Shown one piece after another: positions 15,988 to 23,086 of a DNA stretch of 29,552 nt. The stretch spans positions 1-29,552 of the forward strand of contig NZ_CAJTMT010000037.1 of the NCBI RefSeq assembly GCF_910577345.1, written 5' to 3'. The notes under the pieces were generated by a model. It made no database searches and was not told the DNA's origin. It worked only from the letters and a program-made list of their open reading frames with translations. Position numbers and translations under genes: made by a program. The first letter of the stretch is position 1. Each line of letters begins with the position of its first letter. Source of the stretch: an uncultured Duncaniella sp. (GTDB lineage Bacteria; Bacteroidota; Bacteroidia; Bacteroidales; Muribaculaceae).

Positions 15988-16491
15988 ATGGGAACTCAGG
16001 AATTTCAGAACAAGCTTATGAGCCTTCAGGACAACCTCCTCAACTTTGCCTACATGCTCACCTCAAACAGAGACAACGCTTACGATCTGCTCCAGGACAC
16101 CACCCTGAAGGCCCTCGATAACGAAAGCAAGTATGTGGACAACACCAACTTCAAGGGTTGGGTTTTCACAATCATGCGCAACATCTTCATCAACAATTAC
16201 CGTCGCGTCGTCCGTTCGGCTACTGTGATTGATCAGACTGAAGACCTCTACCACCTCAACCTCTCACAGGACTCCGGTCTTGAAACTCCCGAAGGTTCTT
16301 TCGGAGCAAACGAGATTTCAGACGCCATCAACGAATTCCCCGACGAATACCGCATCCCCTTCTCGATGCACGTTGCAGGCTACAAGTACAACGAGATTGC
16401 CGAAAAGATGAACCTTCCCCTCGGAACCGTCAAGAGCCGCATCTTCTTCGCCCGCAAGAAACTCCAGGTGCGTTTCGCCGACTACCGCTAA
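15988..16491 (+). CDS. ECF-type RNA polymerase sigma factor, copy 1
   Basis: The 167-residue protein has sigma region 2 at about residues 15-75 (LLNFAYMLTSNRDNAYDLLQDTTLKAL, then FKGWVFTIMRNIFINNYRR) and region 4 at about 108-160 with the helix-turn-helix GYKYNEIAEKMNLPLGTVKSRIFFARKKL (131-159). This is the MGTQEFQ-type ECF family common in Bacteroidales. No anti-sigma gene lies on either side, so control must act by another route. It differs from copy 2 at two residues (Asp15 against Gly15, Val75 against Ala75). The two genes differ at about 33 bases, nearly all at third codon positions. The gene has a long 5' region and no close terminator; the nearest hairpin is 300 bases downstream. Confidence 0.93.
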   Translation: MGTQEFQNKLMSLQDNLLNFAYMLTSNRDNAYDLLQDTTLKALDNESKYVDNTNFKGWVFTIMRNIFINNYRRVVRSATVIDQTEDLYHLNLSQDSGLETPEGSFGANEISDAINEFPDEYRIPFSMHVAGYKYNEIAEKMNLPLGTVKSRIFFARKKLQVRFADYR

Positions 16492-16798
16492 GCTACCCAC
16501 ATACTCCAATTCCGGAGACAAATCCCATAGACGGCTCTCGCCTATAAAGGATAAAAACACATCACCCGGGACCACAAAGCCCGCGCGTCAATAAAAACTA
16601 TTTTGTAGAGATTAAATTTTCATGTTTCAACCGTACAGAGAAGTTTCCACATCACGTACACTTCATTCATGGTAATAAGATTGTTTTTAGATTCAGATAA
16701 AGTTAAAGATATAATAAATAAGATTTTGCACTACTAAAGATTTTTCATGTTAGGATACTTCAATCTACCCTACGAACTACACACAAAACACCCATACC

Positions 16799-16829
16799 GA
16801 GCGCCTGCGAAGAGACTTCGCGGGCGCTC
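16799..16829 (+). terminator. Strong hairpin downstream of sigma copy 1
   Basis: gagcgcctgcgaag (16799-16812), loop aga, cttcgcgggcgctc (16816-16829), a 14-bp stem with one G-T pair. It is followed by ccgctttataag, which is only weakly T-rich, so it may be a terminator or the 3' end of an untranslated RNA. Confidence 0.5.
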
Positions 16830-17001
16830 CGCTTTATAAGCTATATGCCTATAACCTAATATATATAATATCTTTATATAATAAGCTATCTTTATACAAT
16901 CACTCATTTTAAAGACATCTTCATAGATTTTTTATTAGACATCAAGTGATGATAGTCATGACAAAAACGGCAATAGCAAGAAACGGTAATAGCAATAAAT
17001 G

Positions 17002-17144
17002 GCATCCGGTAAGACACCGAAAACAGGCAGAGGGTGTCCGCAAGGACACCGATTTCTTCGTAACCCTGTACATCGGAGCGCAGCGGAGATGTGCAGGGAA
17101 AAACAAAAAAACGCCTAAGATGTCCGGAGGACATCGATTTACCA
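17002..17144. repeat. Structured repeat, copy A (three stem-loops)
   Basis: About 143 bp, near-identical to copy B. It holds ggtgtcc-gcaa-ggacacc (GNRA-type loop), then ccctgtacatc paired with gatgtgcaggg across a 13-base loop, then gatgtcc-gga-ggacatc after an A-rich linker. Confidence 0.8.
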
Positions 17145-17234
17145 TCCCTCCCCCCACACACAATCATCAAGCCACCCTGCACCTTACCAACCTCCATAAA
17201 TAATCCGGCTCCAGACACCAAAAACAACCAGCGA

Positions 17235-17378
17235 GTGTCCGACAAGACATCGAAAAACAGGCAGAGGGTGTCCGCCAGGACACCGATTTCTCCGTAACCC
17301 TGTACATCGCAGCGCAGCGGAGATGTGCAGGGAAAACAAAAAAAACGCCTAAGATGTCCGGAGGACATCGATTTACCA
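17235..17378. repeat. Structured repeat, copy B (three stem-loops)
   Basis: About 144 bp, in direct orientation 234 bp from copy A. All three stems are kept; most differences fall in loops or the A-rich linker (loop gcaa becomes gcca; ggagcgcagcg becomes gcagcgcagcg). Confidence 0.8.
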
Positions 17379-17587
17379 CCACGCAAAGCCTACACACCAC
17401 CCCGCACCTCATCAAGCACCATTATTATTTAAAAATTGCAACATCCGTGACATTGCAATAATTCTGCAACAATTATCACAAGCACATAAAACACTAACAG
17501 TCAATATATTACACCAACCAAACACACTACCGTCCACGCGTTAACATTCTTTTACATTTCATATTCCCCATTCCTCCGAATCGGTCG

Positions 17588-17595
17588 TAACTTTG
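17588..17595 (+). promoter_or_regulatory. -7 box candidate of sigma copy 2
   Basis: TAACTTTG lies 86 bases before the start codon. Only a weak -33 element (attc at 17563-17566) lies about 21 bp upstream, so the promoter may need an activator or an alternative sigma factor. Confidence 0.5.
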
Positions 17596-17681
17596 AATCA
17601 CAAACAAAAAACAACACTGCTAAATAGCAATTCTAATTAAAACTCATCACTCTCCTTTCAACTCTCTAAAACGATAAGATT

Positions 17682-18185
17682 ATGGGAACTCAGGAATTTC
17701 AGAACAAGCTTATGAGCCTCCAAGGCAACCTCCTCAACTTTGCCTACATGCTCACCTCAAACAGAGACAATGCTTACGATCTGCTCCAGGATACCACCCT
17801 GAAGGCCCTCGACAACGAAAGCAAGTATGTGGACAACACCAACTTCAAAGGTTGGGTATTCACAATCATGCGCAACATCTTCATCAACAATTACCGTCGC
17901 GTAGCCCGTTCGGCCACCGTGATTGACCAGACTGAAGACCTCTACCACCTCAATCTCTCGCAGGACTCCGGCCTTGAGACTCCCGAAGGCTCATTCGGCG
18001 CAAACGAGATTTCGGATGCCATCAACGAATTTCCCGATGAATACCGCATCCCCTTCTCGATGCACGTCGCAGGCTACAAGTATAATGAGATTGCCGAAAA
18101 GATGAACCTCCCCCTCGGAACCGTCAAGAGCCGCATCTTCTTCGCCCGCAAAAAACTCCAGGTCCGATTCGCAGATTACCGCTGA
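17682..18185 (+). CDS. ECF-type RNA polymerase sigma factor, copy 2
   Basis: The 167-residue protein is identical to copy 1 except Gly15 and Ala75. It has the same region 2 and region 4 layout and the same helix-turn-helix at 131-159. The first 180 bases of the two genes are more alike than the remainder, and the homology extends about 28 bases into the leader (caactctctaaaacgat) and then stops. The upstream regions are unrelated, so the two copies are probably expressed under different conditions while making interchangeable proteins. No anti-sigma gene is adjacent. The convergent OmpH-like gene lies 100 bases downstream across a perfect 14-bp hairpin. Confidence 0.93.
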   Translation: MGTQEFQNKLMSLQGNLLNFAYMLTSNRDNAYDLLQDTTLKALDNESKYVDNTNFKGWVFTIMRNIFINNYRRVARSATVIDQTEDLYHLNLSQDSGLETPEGSFGANEISDAINEFPDEYRIPFSMHVAGYKYNEIAEKMNLPLGTVKSRIFFARKKLQVRFADYR

Positions 18186-18220
18186 CTTACACACACTCCT
18201 TGATTACTTGACGATGCAAC

Positions 18221-18256
18221 AACGGCCCCGCTTCTCCTGATGGAAGCGGGGCCGTT
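18221..18256. terminator. Bidirectional hairpin between sigma copy 2 and the OmpH-like gene
   Basis: aacggccccgcttc (18221-18234) pairs perfectly with gaagcggggccgtt (18243-18256) across an 8-base loop. Neither side has a long T-run, but its position between convergent genes supports a terminator role. Confidence 0.7.
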
Positions 18257-18288
18257 CTGATAAGTTGATTGCTCAGTATACTTGTCTC

Positions 18289-18906
18289 TTATTTTGAAGC
18301 GTCAACCTTGTTGTAGCGGGCATTCAGACCGTCGATGATGTCGCGGGTGATGTCGAGCGACGGATTGAAATAGATACCTGCAGCCTTGAAGAGAATAGCG
18401 TCGTAGCCCTTTGATGCGTTGTAGATTTTGATATAGTTCTCAATCGAATCGTTGAGCTGAAGCTGCTGCTGACCGAGTTCGTTCTCAGTGTTGCGGCTGA
18501 GGTTTGCGAGATAGCTCTCGGCATCCTGCTGCATCTTCTGGAGCTTCTGCATGTCGGCGTTGTAGCTTGCTTCTGTCAGATAACCGTTGCTGCGGCCCTT
18601 CTGCTCGATGGCAGCGGCGAATTTCTGGATTTCATTAGCCTTTGCCTGACGTGCGCTCTCGATCTTTGACACGGCGCGCATTGATGCCTCCTGAAAATCC
18701 TTCGCAAGATTATAGTGGGTCATGAGCGAATCGGAGTCGATGTAGCGGATGTTAAGGCTGGAAGAGGTGGTTGCGCCATCGGCCGTTGCTGCTTGGGCCG
18801 GAGCTCCGGCTGCAGAGTCGCTTGACGTTGAGCCGCCGCACGAGGTAGCAGTGAGGGCAAAAAGACTTAAAAGCAGCGTTGAAGCTGATATTGCTAACTT
18901 GTTCAT
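18289..18906 (-). CDS. OmpH/Skp-like periplasmic lipoprotein
   Basis: From the ATG at 18906 the product has 205 residues: MNKLAISASTLLLSLFALTATSC is a lipoprotein signal (Cys23), followed by a short Ser/Ala-rich linker. Residues about 52-200 are the OmpH fold: IRYIDSDSLMTHY at the strand entering the first helix, then long charged coiled-coil helices (ESARQAKANEIQKFAAAIEQKG, then KLQKMQQDAESYLANL) and the final YNKV. Skp/OmpH proteins bind unfolded outer-membrane proteins in the periplasm as trimers. The frame is open upstream to 19047, but only the later start gives a signal peptide. It lies 40 bases after the small membrane protein gene and may share its promoter. Confidence 0.88.
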   Translation of the reverse strand: MNKLAISASTLLLSLFALTATSCGGSTSSDSAAGAPAQAATADGATTSSSLNIRYIDSDSLMTHYNLAKDFQEASMRAVSKIESARQAKANEIQKFAAAIEQKGRSNGYLTEASYNADMQKLQKMQQDAESYLANLSRNTENELGQQQLQLNDSIENYIKIYNASKGYDAILFKAAGIYFNPSLDITRDIIDGLNARYNKVDASK

Positions 18907-18946
18907 GTGTGATAAATATGTAATATGAGATTTTTGATTTGTTTCA

Positions 18947-19135
18947 CTAAGCTTCATGGTCGTCACGGTGAGCACACCCGATCCCCCGGCGCTTGAGCTC
19001 GGGAATGTCGTGGGCATGACCCGTCGGGAATTTACCTCCTTTGACAAACCAAATCTTCACCCCCATTATAGCGACAGCCACACCCGTGAGGATGGCAGCG
19101 GCAACTATGGTCAGAAGGATTATTTTCATTGTCAT
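18947..19135 (-). CDS. Small conserved single-span membrane protein
   Basis: The 62-residue product starts MTMKIILLTIVAAAILTGVAVAIMGVKIWFV (one membrane helix, residues about 5-27) and ends GGKFPTGHAHDIPELKRRGIGCAHRDDHEA. The tail pattern K-F-P-x-G-H followed by x-L-x-x-x-G-I-x-C looks like a small Bacteroidales membrane protein family that I recognise by pattern but cannot name; function unknown. The ATG at 19129 is an alternative start two codons in. The single Cys and the His cluster in the tail could bind a metal, but that is speculation. A TACTTTTG box lies 17-24 bases upstream. Confidence 0.7.
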   Translation of the reverse strand: MTMKIILLTIVAAAILTGVAVAIMGVKIWFVKGGKFPTGHAHDIPELKRRGIGCAHRDDHEA

Positions 19136-19151
19136 TTTGAGTTTTCCGATG

Positions 19152-19159
19152 CAAAAGTA
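19152..19159 (-). promoter_or_regulatory. -7 box of the small membrane protein / OmpH-like transcription unit
   Basis: Minus strand TACTTTTG. There is no clear -33 element 19-21 bp upstream. Confidence 0.5.
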
Positions 19160-19339
19160 GCAATTTAGTCTAAATTATAGCATCTATCTCAATTTTATTT
19201 TATAATTTAGTGGTGCAAATGCGAGATATTTAACACTTGTTTCACACTTGCGCTAAATATTGCTAAAATACGCCGGTCAGCACCAGCGCCGACCCCCGTT
19301 TTTTTAACAAGCTCATCACTTCCCTAAAATTTCTATAAT

Positions 19340-20800
19340 ATGGAAATCAAAGATCTTCAACCGCGCGAGGTTTTCTCGATTTTCGAAGAGATTACCAAAA
19401 TCCCCCGTCCTTCAAAGAAGGAAGAGAAAATTCGTGAATACCTCCTCGATTTTGCTAAAAAGCACAATCTAACGGCCAAGACCGACAAGGTAGGCAACGT
19501 GGTCCTCTCGAAGCCCGCCACTCCCGGCCATGAAAACGCTCCCACAGTAATCATGCAGGGCCACATGGACATGGTCTGCGAGTCAAACGACAAGCACTTC
19601 GACTTTGCCAACAGCCCCATCCCCACAGTCATCGACGGCGACTGGATCCGCACCGAAGGTACAACTCTCGGCGCTGACAACGGTATCGGCATGGCTGCCT
19701 CGCTCGCAGCGCTCACCGATGACACATTCGAACATGGTCCCCTCGAAGCCCTTTTCACTGTCGACGAGGAAACAGGGATGACAGGCGCCAACAATCTCGG
19801 CGAGGACATGATCTCAGGTACAATGCTCCTCAACCTCGACTCCGAAGACGATGCTGAAATCTTCGTAGGCTGCGCAGGCGGCGTAGACACCCAGGCCTTC
19901 TTCACCTACAACCGTTCATTCGCTCCCACCGACTTCCTTTATTTCAAGATAAACATCGAGGGTCTCAACGGCGGCCACTCCGGCGGCGACATCCACCTCG
20001 GACGCGCCAACGCCAACAAGCTCCTCGCCCGCTTCCTCTTCCAGCTCTCGGAGAAGCATGAAGTTGTCCTCTCTGAAATCGACGGTGGCAACCTCCGCAA
20101 CGCCATCCCCCGTGCAAGCCACGCAATCATCGGTGTCCACACCTCACGCAAGGAAGAAGTCCGCGTAGCCCTCAACCACTACATCGCCGACCTCGAAAAC
20201 GAATATGCAGGCCTTGAACCCAACTTGAAGGTGACAATGGAAAGCGTCGACACCCCCGACTTCACCATTGACCAGGCCACTTCGACCAATATCATCCGTG
20301 CGCTCTACTGCGCCCCCCACGGAGTCATCTCAATGAGCCGCGAGCTCGAAGGTCTGGTGGAGACATCGACCAACCTCGCCTCTGTCAAGATGGGTCCCGA
20401 CAACACCATCGTTGTCACCACCAGCCAGCGCAGCTCCGTCGAGTCGCGCAAATGGGACATCGCCCGTCAGGTTGAAGCCGTGTTCCTCCTCGCAGGCGCA
20501 CGTGTCCAGCACGGCGACGGCTATCCCGGATGGCAGCCCAACCTCGAATCGCCCATCATGAAGATTTCAAGCGATGCATACGAGGAACTCTACGGAGTGA
20601 AACCCGCCATCAAGGCCATCCACGCAGGTCTTGAATGTGGTCTCTTCCTGACCAAATATCCCCACCTCGATATGGTGTCGTTCGGCCCGACCCTCCGCGA
20701 CGTGCACTCTCCTTCGGAGCGCATGTACATCCCCGCTGTAGAGCGCTTCTGGGGTCAGCTCAAACGCACTCTTGAAAAGGTCGGAGAGCTCAAGAAGTAA
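19340..20800 (+). CDS. pepD: Aminoacyl-histidine dipeptidase (M20C, PepD family)
   Basis: The 486-residue enzyme is a di-zinc cytosolic dipeptidase of the carnosinase type, cleaving Xaa-His and other dipeptides. Metal and catalytic motifs are GHMDMV (His75, catalytic Asp77), TTLGADNGIG (Asp113), VDEETGMTG (Glu143/Glu144) and NLDSEDD (Asp167), with the C-terminal GPTLRDVHSPSER histidine. The lid domain lies about residues 205-390. Length matches the family (about 485). It is a single gene on the plus strand; no clear consensus promoter was found in the 204-base gap upstream. A hairpin 30 bases after the stop probably ends transcription. Confidence 0.96.
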   Translation: MEIKDLQPREVFSIFEEITKIPRPSKKEEKIREYLLDFAKKHNLTAKTDKVGNVVLSKPATPGHENAPTVIMQGHMDMVCESNDKHFDFANSPIPTVIDGDWIRTEGTTLGADNGIGMAASLAALTDDTFEHGPLEALFTVDEETGMTGANNLGEDMISGTMLLNLDSEDDAEIFVGCAGGVDTQAFFTYNRSFAPTDFLYFKINIEGLNGGHSGGDIHLGRANANKLLARFLFQLSEKHEVVLSEIDGGNLRNAIPRASHAIIGVHTSRKEEVRVALNHYIADLENEYAGLEPNLKVTMESVDTPDFTIDQATSTNIIRALYCAPHGVISMSRELEGLVETSTNLASVKMGPDNTIVVTTSQRSSVESRKWDIARQVEAVFLLAGARVQHGDGYPGWQPNLESPIMKISSDAYEELYGVKPAIKAIHAGLECGLFLTKYPHLDMVSFGPTLRDVHSPSERMYIPAVERFWGQLKRTLEKVGELKK

Positions 20801-20833
20801 ACATTTCCGGGACTCCCCCACAATAATCATCAC

Positions 20834-20877
20834 GGATACAAAAGGACAGCGACACCGCTCCTGTTCCTTTTGTATCC
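20834..20877 (+). terminator. Hairpin terminator after pepD
   Basis: ggatacaaaaggacag (20834-20849) pairs with ctgttccttttgtatcc (20861-20877) with one bulged base. The arm carries the same atacaaaag word as the repeats at 357-632. Confidence 0.65.
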
Positions 20878-21176
20878 TTCCCCACTTCTCCCCGACCCTC
20901 TCCCCCGTGCCTTTATCGGTGGTCCGGAAACAATATTTTTTCCGGCTAATTTTGATTGAATTAAACTTTTACGCTTTTCAAGCGTCTTATACTTTAGGGC
21001 GTAATGACCGGCCAATGCGGCGACTCGTATGGACCCCTCATGAGACACCCTGTCAAAATTTTACCATGAGCGGTGTGACAGACCGCCTTATTCATTAGAA
21101 ATCATCACTTCTGAGATAGTTATCCCCCCTGCGCCGTGTGGCGCGCAAGGGAATTGTTGTACTAAAGAAATATTTT
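20878..21176. other. Intergenic region upstream of the muramidase gene
   Basis: No gene is visible. It contains a TAATTTTG box (20947-20954) without a matching -33, a short palindrome acgcttttcaagcgt (20971-20985) that looks like a degenerate REP core, and a cctgtcaaa ... gtgtgacag pair at 21049-21081. A gcgcc/ggcgc dyad sits 25-45 bases before the start codon. Confidence 0.5.
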
Positions 21177-21911
21177 ATGCTAAAACGTTTCGCTCTGCTG
21201 ACGCTTGCAGCTCTCTTCTCGGCAGTGCTCTTTTCAAAGACGGAAGATACCTCCTTGAAATCAAGCACCGACAACCTCTCCCAAGCGATTGCAGAAAGTG
21301 AAGATCTCCCCTCCGATACGATTATAACTCTAACTGAGGAAGATTTTATTGAGGTGGCCCAACGACTTGGAGTCGAAGTTGCCGCCATTAAAGCAGTTGT
21401 AGAAATCGAAGCCGGACGCACCCACGAAGGCTTCGCCGCTCCCGGCAAACCGCTGATCAACTTTGATTTGGCCATGTTTCGCCGCTTCGCCACGCGCCGT
21501 GGCGTCAACCTTGCCAAATACAGCAAGTCACACTCCGTGGTCTTCGCCTCATCACGCGGTTCGCAGACCAAGGCCCATCGTCGTCTTGACGCGGCAATGA
21601 GCATCAATCCTCATGCAGCCATCGAAGGAACATTCTGGGGAATGTTTCAAATCGGAGGATTCAACTGGAAAAAATGTGGCGCGACAAGCCTTGAGGACTT
21701 CGTCGAAAAAATGTCAAGCACCGAACGTGCGCAGCTCGACATGTTTGCCGAATTCATAACCAACGCCGGCCTCCTCAAAGCCCTGCAGGACAAAAACTGG
21801 GCAAAATTCGCCCGTGGCTACAACGGTCCCGGCTACGCCCGCCGCTCCTACCACACCCGCATGGCCCAAGCCTACGCCCGCCACTCCAAATCCCCCGCCA
21901 ACAGCCAGTAG
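21177..21911 (+). CDS. Secreted N-acetylmuramidase family protein
   Basis: From the ATG at 21177 the product has 244 residues with an N-terminal signal sequence (MLKRFALLTLAALFSAVLF). After a Ser/Asp-rich linker, residues about 60-235 match the N-acetylmuramidase domain (PF11860): AIKAVVEIEAG with the catalytic-type glutamates Glu76/Glu78, GKPLINFDLAMF, the helical AAIEGTFWGMFQIGGFNWKKCG, and FARGYNGPGY. The domain is known mainly from phage endolysins and cleaves the glycan strand of peptidoglycan. No phage genes surround it, and the signal sequence suggests a cell-wall remodelling or antagonistic role. The frame is open to 21138, but the later start gives a better signal peptide. Its stop codon overlaps the first base of a REP element. 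Confidence 0.88.
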   Translation: MLKRFALLTLAALFSAVLFSKTEDTSLKSSTDNLSQAIAESEDLPSDTIITLTEEDFIEVAQRLGVEVAAIKAVVEIEAGRTHEGFAAPGKPLINFDLAMFRRFATRRGVNLAKYSKSHSVVFASSRGSQTKAHRRLDAAMSINPHAAIEGTFWGMFQIGGFNWKKCGATSLEDFVEKMSSTERAQLDMFAEFITNAGLLKALQDKNWAKFARGYNGPGYARRSYHTRMAQAYARHSKSPANSQ

Positions 21912-22026
21912 GGACGCTTTTCAAAGCGTCCGCATCAGCATTGCATCAGCATTGCGTCCGCATTGCATCCGCCCCAACATATATCCCCCATCCAACTGCG
22001 GACGCTTTAAAAAGCGTCCCTACCGG
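21911..22026. repeat. Inverted pair of REP elements
   Basis: REP1 at 21911-21933 (gggacgcttttcaaagcgtc then cgc) and REP2 at 21998-22026 (gcggacgctttaaaaagcgt then ccctaccgg) are each palindromic and lie head to head, with gcattgcatc-type short repeats (catcagcattgc, cgtccgcattgc) between them. The core matches base 1-18 of the window inside the RAYT gene. Confidence 0.85.
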
Positions 22027-22073
22027 TGGGGCATTGCAAGTTGTCATAAGCCAATAAAAAACTCCGCGTTTTT

Positions 22074-22105
22074 CTTGTCAATCAGAACTAAGTTGCGTAG
22101 ATTTG
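22074..22105 (+). promoter_or_regulatory. Promoter of the S1/P1-type nuclease gene
   Basis: CTTG (22074-22077), exactly 20 bp, TAGATTTG (22098-22105), 32 bases before the start codon. Confidence 0.7.
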
Positions 22106-22137
22106 TATGAGAATTAACCATTTAAATCTAAAAGTAA

Positions 22138-22947
22138 ATGAAACGCAGCTTAATATCCGTTTTCATGTCGGCTGTGGCTGTCACCGCTTTCGGTTGGGGA
22201 CAGAAGGGTCACGACACAACCGCCTACATTGCTGAAAATCATCTGACACCGACAACCAAAGCAGCCGTCGATTCCATCCTTGAAGGAAAATCAATGGTCT
22301 ATTGGGCCAACTGGCTTGACAATGCAAGCCACACGAAGCCCTACGCCTACACCAAGACATGGCACTACAAAAACGTCGACGAAGGTGAGCGCTACGAAGA
22401 GGCACAGGCCAATCCTGCAGGTGATGCCGTGACAGCCATCAAAGCACAAATTGAAACACTCGCCAACCCCTCGACACCGCTCGAGGATTCTCAGCTCGCA
22501 ATGAAGATTCTCGTCCACGTCATGGGCGACCTCCATCAGCCGCTCCACATGGGCCATGCAACTGACCTTGGTGGCAACCGCATAAAGGTGAAATATTTCA
22601 ACCGCGACAACAACCTCCACGCCGTATGGGACTCATCAATCCCCGAATCGGCCCACAAATGGAGCTACTCGGAATGGCAACAGCAGATTGACCGCGCTCC
22701 TGCAGAAGTTGAAGCGACAATCATTTCCGGAACCGTCGATGACTGGGCAAAGGAAACCATTAATATATGTGATGAGGTCTACAAATACTTCGGCTCACGC
22801 GACAACATCTCCTACAACGAAGTCGCCGACTGGACCCCTACCGTAGAGACCCAATTCCTCAACGGAGGTCTCCGCCTCGCCCACGTCCTCAACCTCATCT
22901 TCGACCCAACCTACCGCTCCACAGCCAACTCCCCGATATTAAAATAA
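22138..22947 (+). CDS. Secreted S1/P1-type zinc nuclease
   Basis: The 269-residue protein has a signal peptide (MKRSLISVFMSAVAVTAFG) whose cleavage exposes an N-terminal tryptophan (Trp20). All nine residues that bind the three zinc ions in S1/P1 nuclease can be placed with matching spacing: Trp20, His25, Asp61, His76, His127, Asp131, His137, His161 and Asp165 (in GWGQKGHD, NWLDNASH, KTWHYKNVD, LVHVMGDLHQPLHMGH and NLHAVWD). The family cleaves single-stranded DNA and RNA and 3'-nucleotides, so the enzyme probably scavenges nucleic acid in the periplasm or outside the cell. It is monocistronic, with its own promoter, and ends 28 bases before a 38-bp hairpin. Confidence 0.93.
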   Translation: MKRSLISVFMSAVAVTAFGWGQKGHDTTAYIAENHLTPTTKAAVDSILEGKSMVYWANWLDNASHTKPYAYTKTWHYKNVDEGERYEEAQANPAGDAVTAIKAQIETLANPSTPLEDSQLAMKILVHVMGDLHQPLHMGHATDLGGNRIKVKYFNRDNNLHAVWDSSIPESAHKWSYSEWQQQIDRAPAEVEATIISGTVDDWAKETINICDEVYKYFGSRDNISYNEVADWTPTVETQFLNGGLRLAHVLNLIFDPTYRSTANSPILK

Positions 22948-22975
22948 TCCCGCATATATAAATACAGAAAGAGTT

Positions 22976-23070
22976 ACAATAAATAACGGAACAGCCCGAA
23001 TAAACAGCATTGCCGTTTATATCATTTTGATAGCAATGCTGTTTATTCGGGCTGTTCCGTTATTTATTGT
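22976..23070. terminator. Bidirectional terminator, 38-bp perfect stem
   Basis: Bases 22976-23013 and 23033-23070 are exact reverse complements (38 of 38) across a 19-base AT-rich loop. The core ggaacagcccg is flanked by acaataaataa/ttatttattgt, so U-rich tails form in both directions. It lies between the convergent nuclease and trkH genes. Confidence 0.85.
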
Positions 23071-23086
23071 CTGCGTGCAGAAAAAC

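Larger units (their letters stand above)
16492..17681. other. 1.2-kb spacer between the two sigma genes
   Basis: I see no real gene here. The first 300 bases are AT-rich and end in a strong hairpin (16799-16829). An AT-rich stretch follows to about 16950, with repeated ctttata words (16853-16905). Then come two copies of a structured repeat (17002-17144 and 17235-17378). The final 300 bases are AT-rich and contain the promoter-like box of the second gene. Frames crossing the repeats (for example minus strand 16904-17386) encode the same peptide twice and are probably by-products of the repeat. Confidence 0.65.

Noticed and set aside
16904..17386. 160-codon minus-strand frame with a duplicated MSSGHLRRFF peptide
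   Set aside because: Its internal duplication is simply the two structured repeats; the rest has no coding character, so I treat it as repeat-derived.
18907..19047. N-terminal extension of the OmpH-like protein
   Set aside because: It overlaps the small membrane protein gene and would bury the lipoprotein signal peptide.
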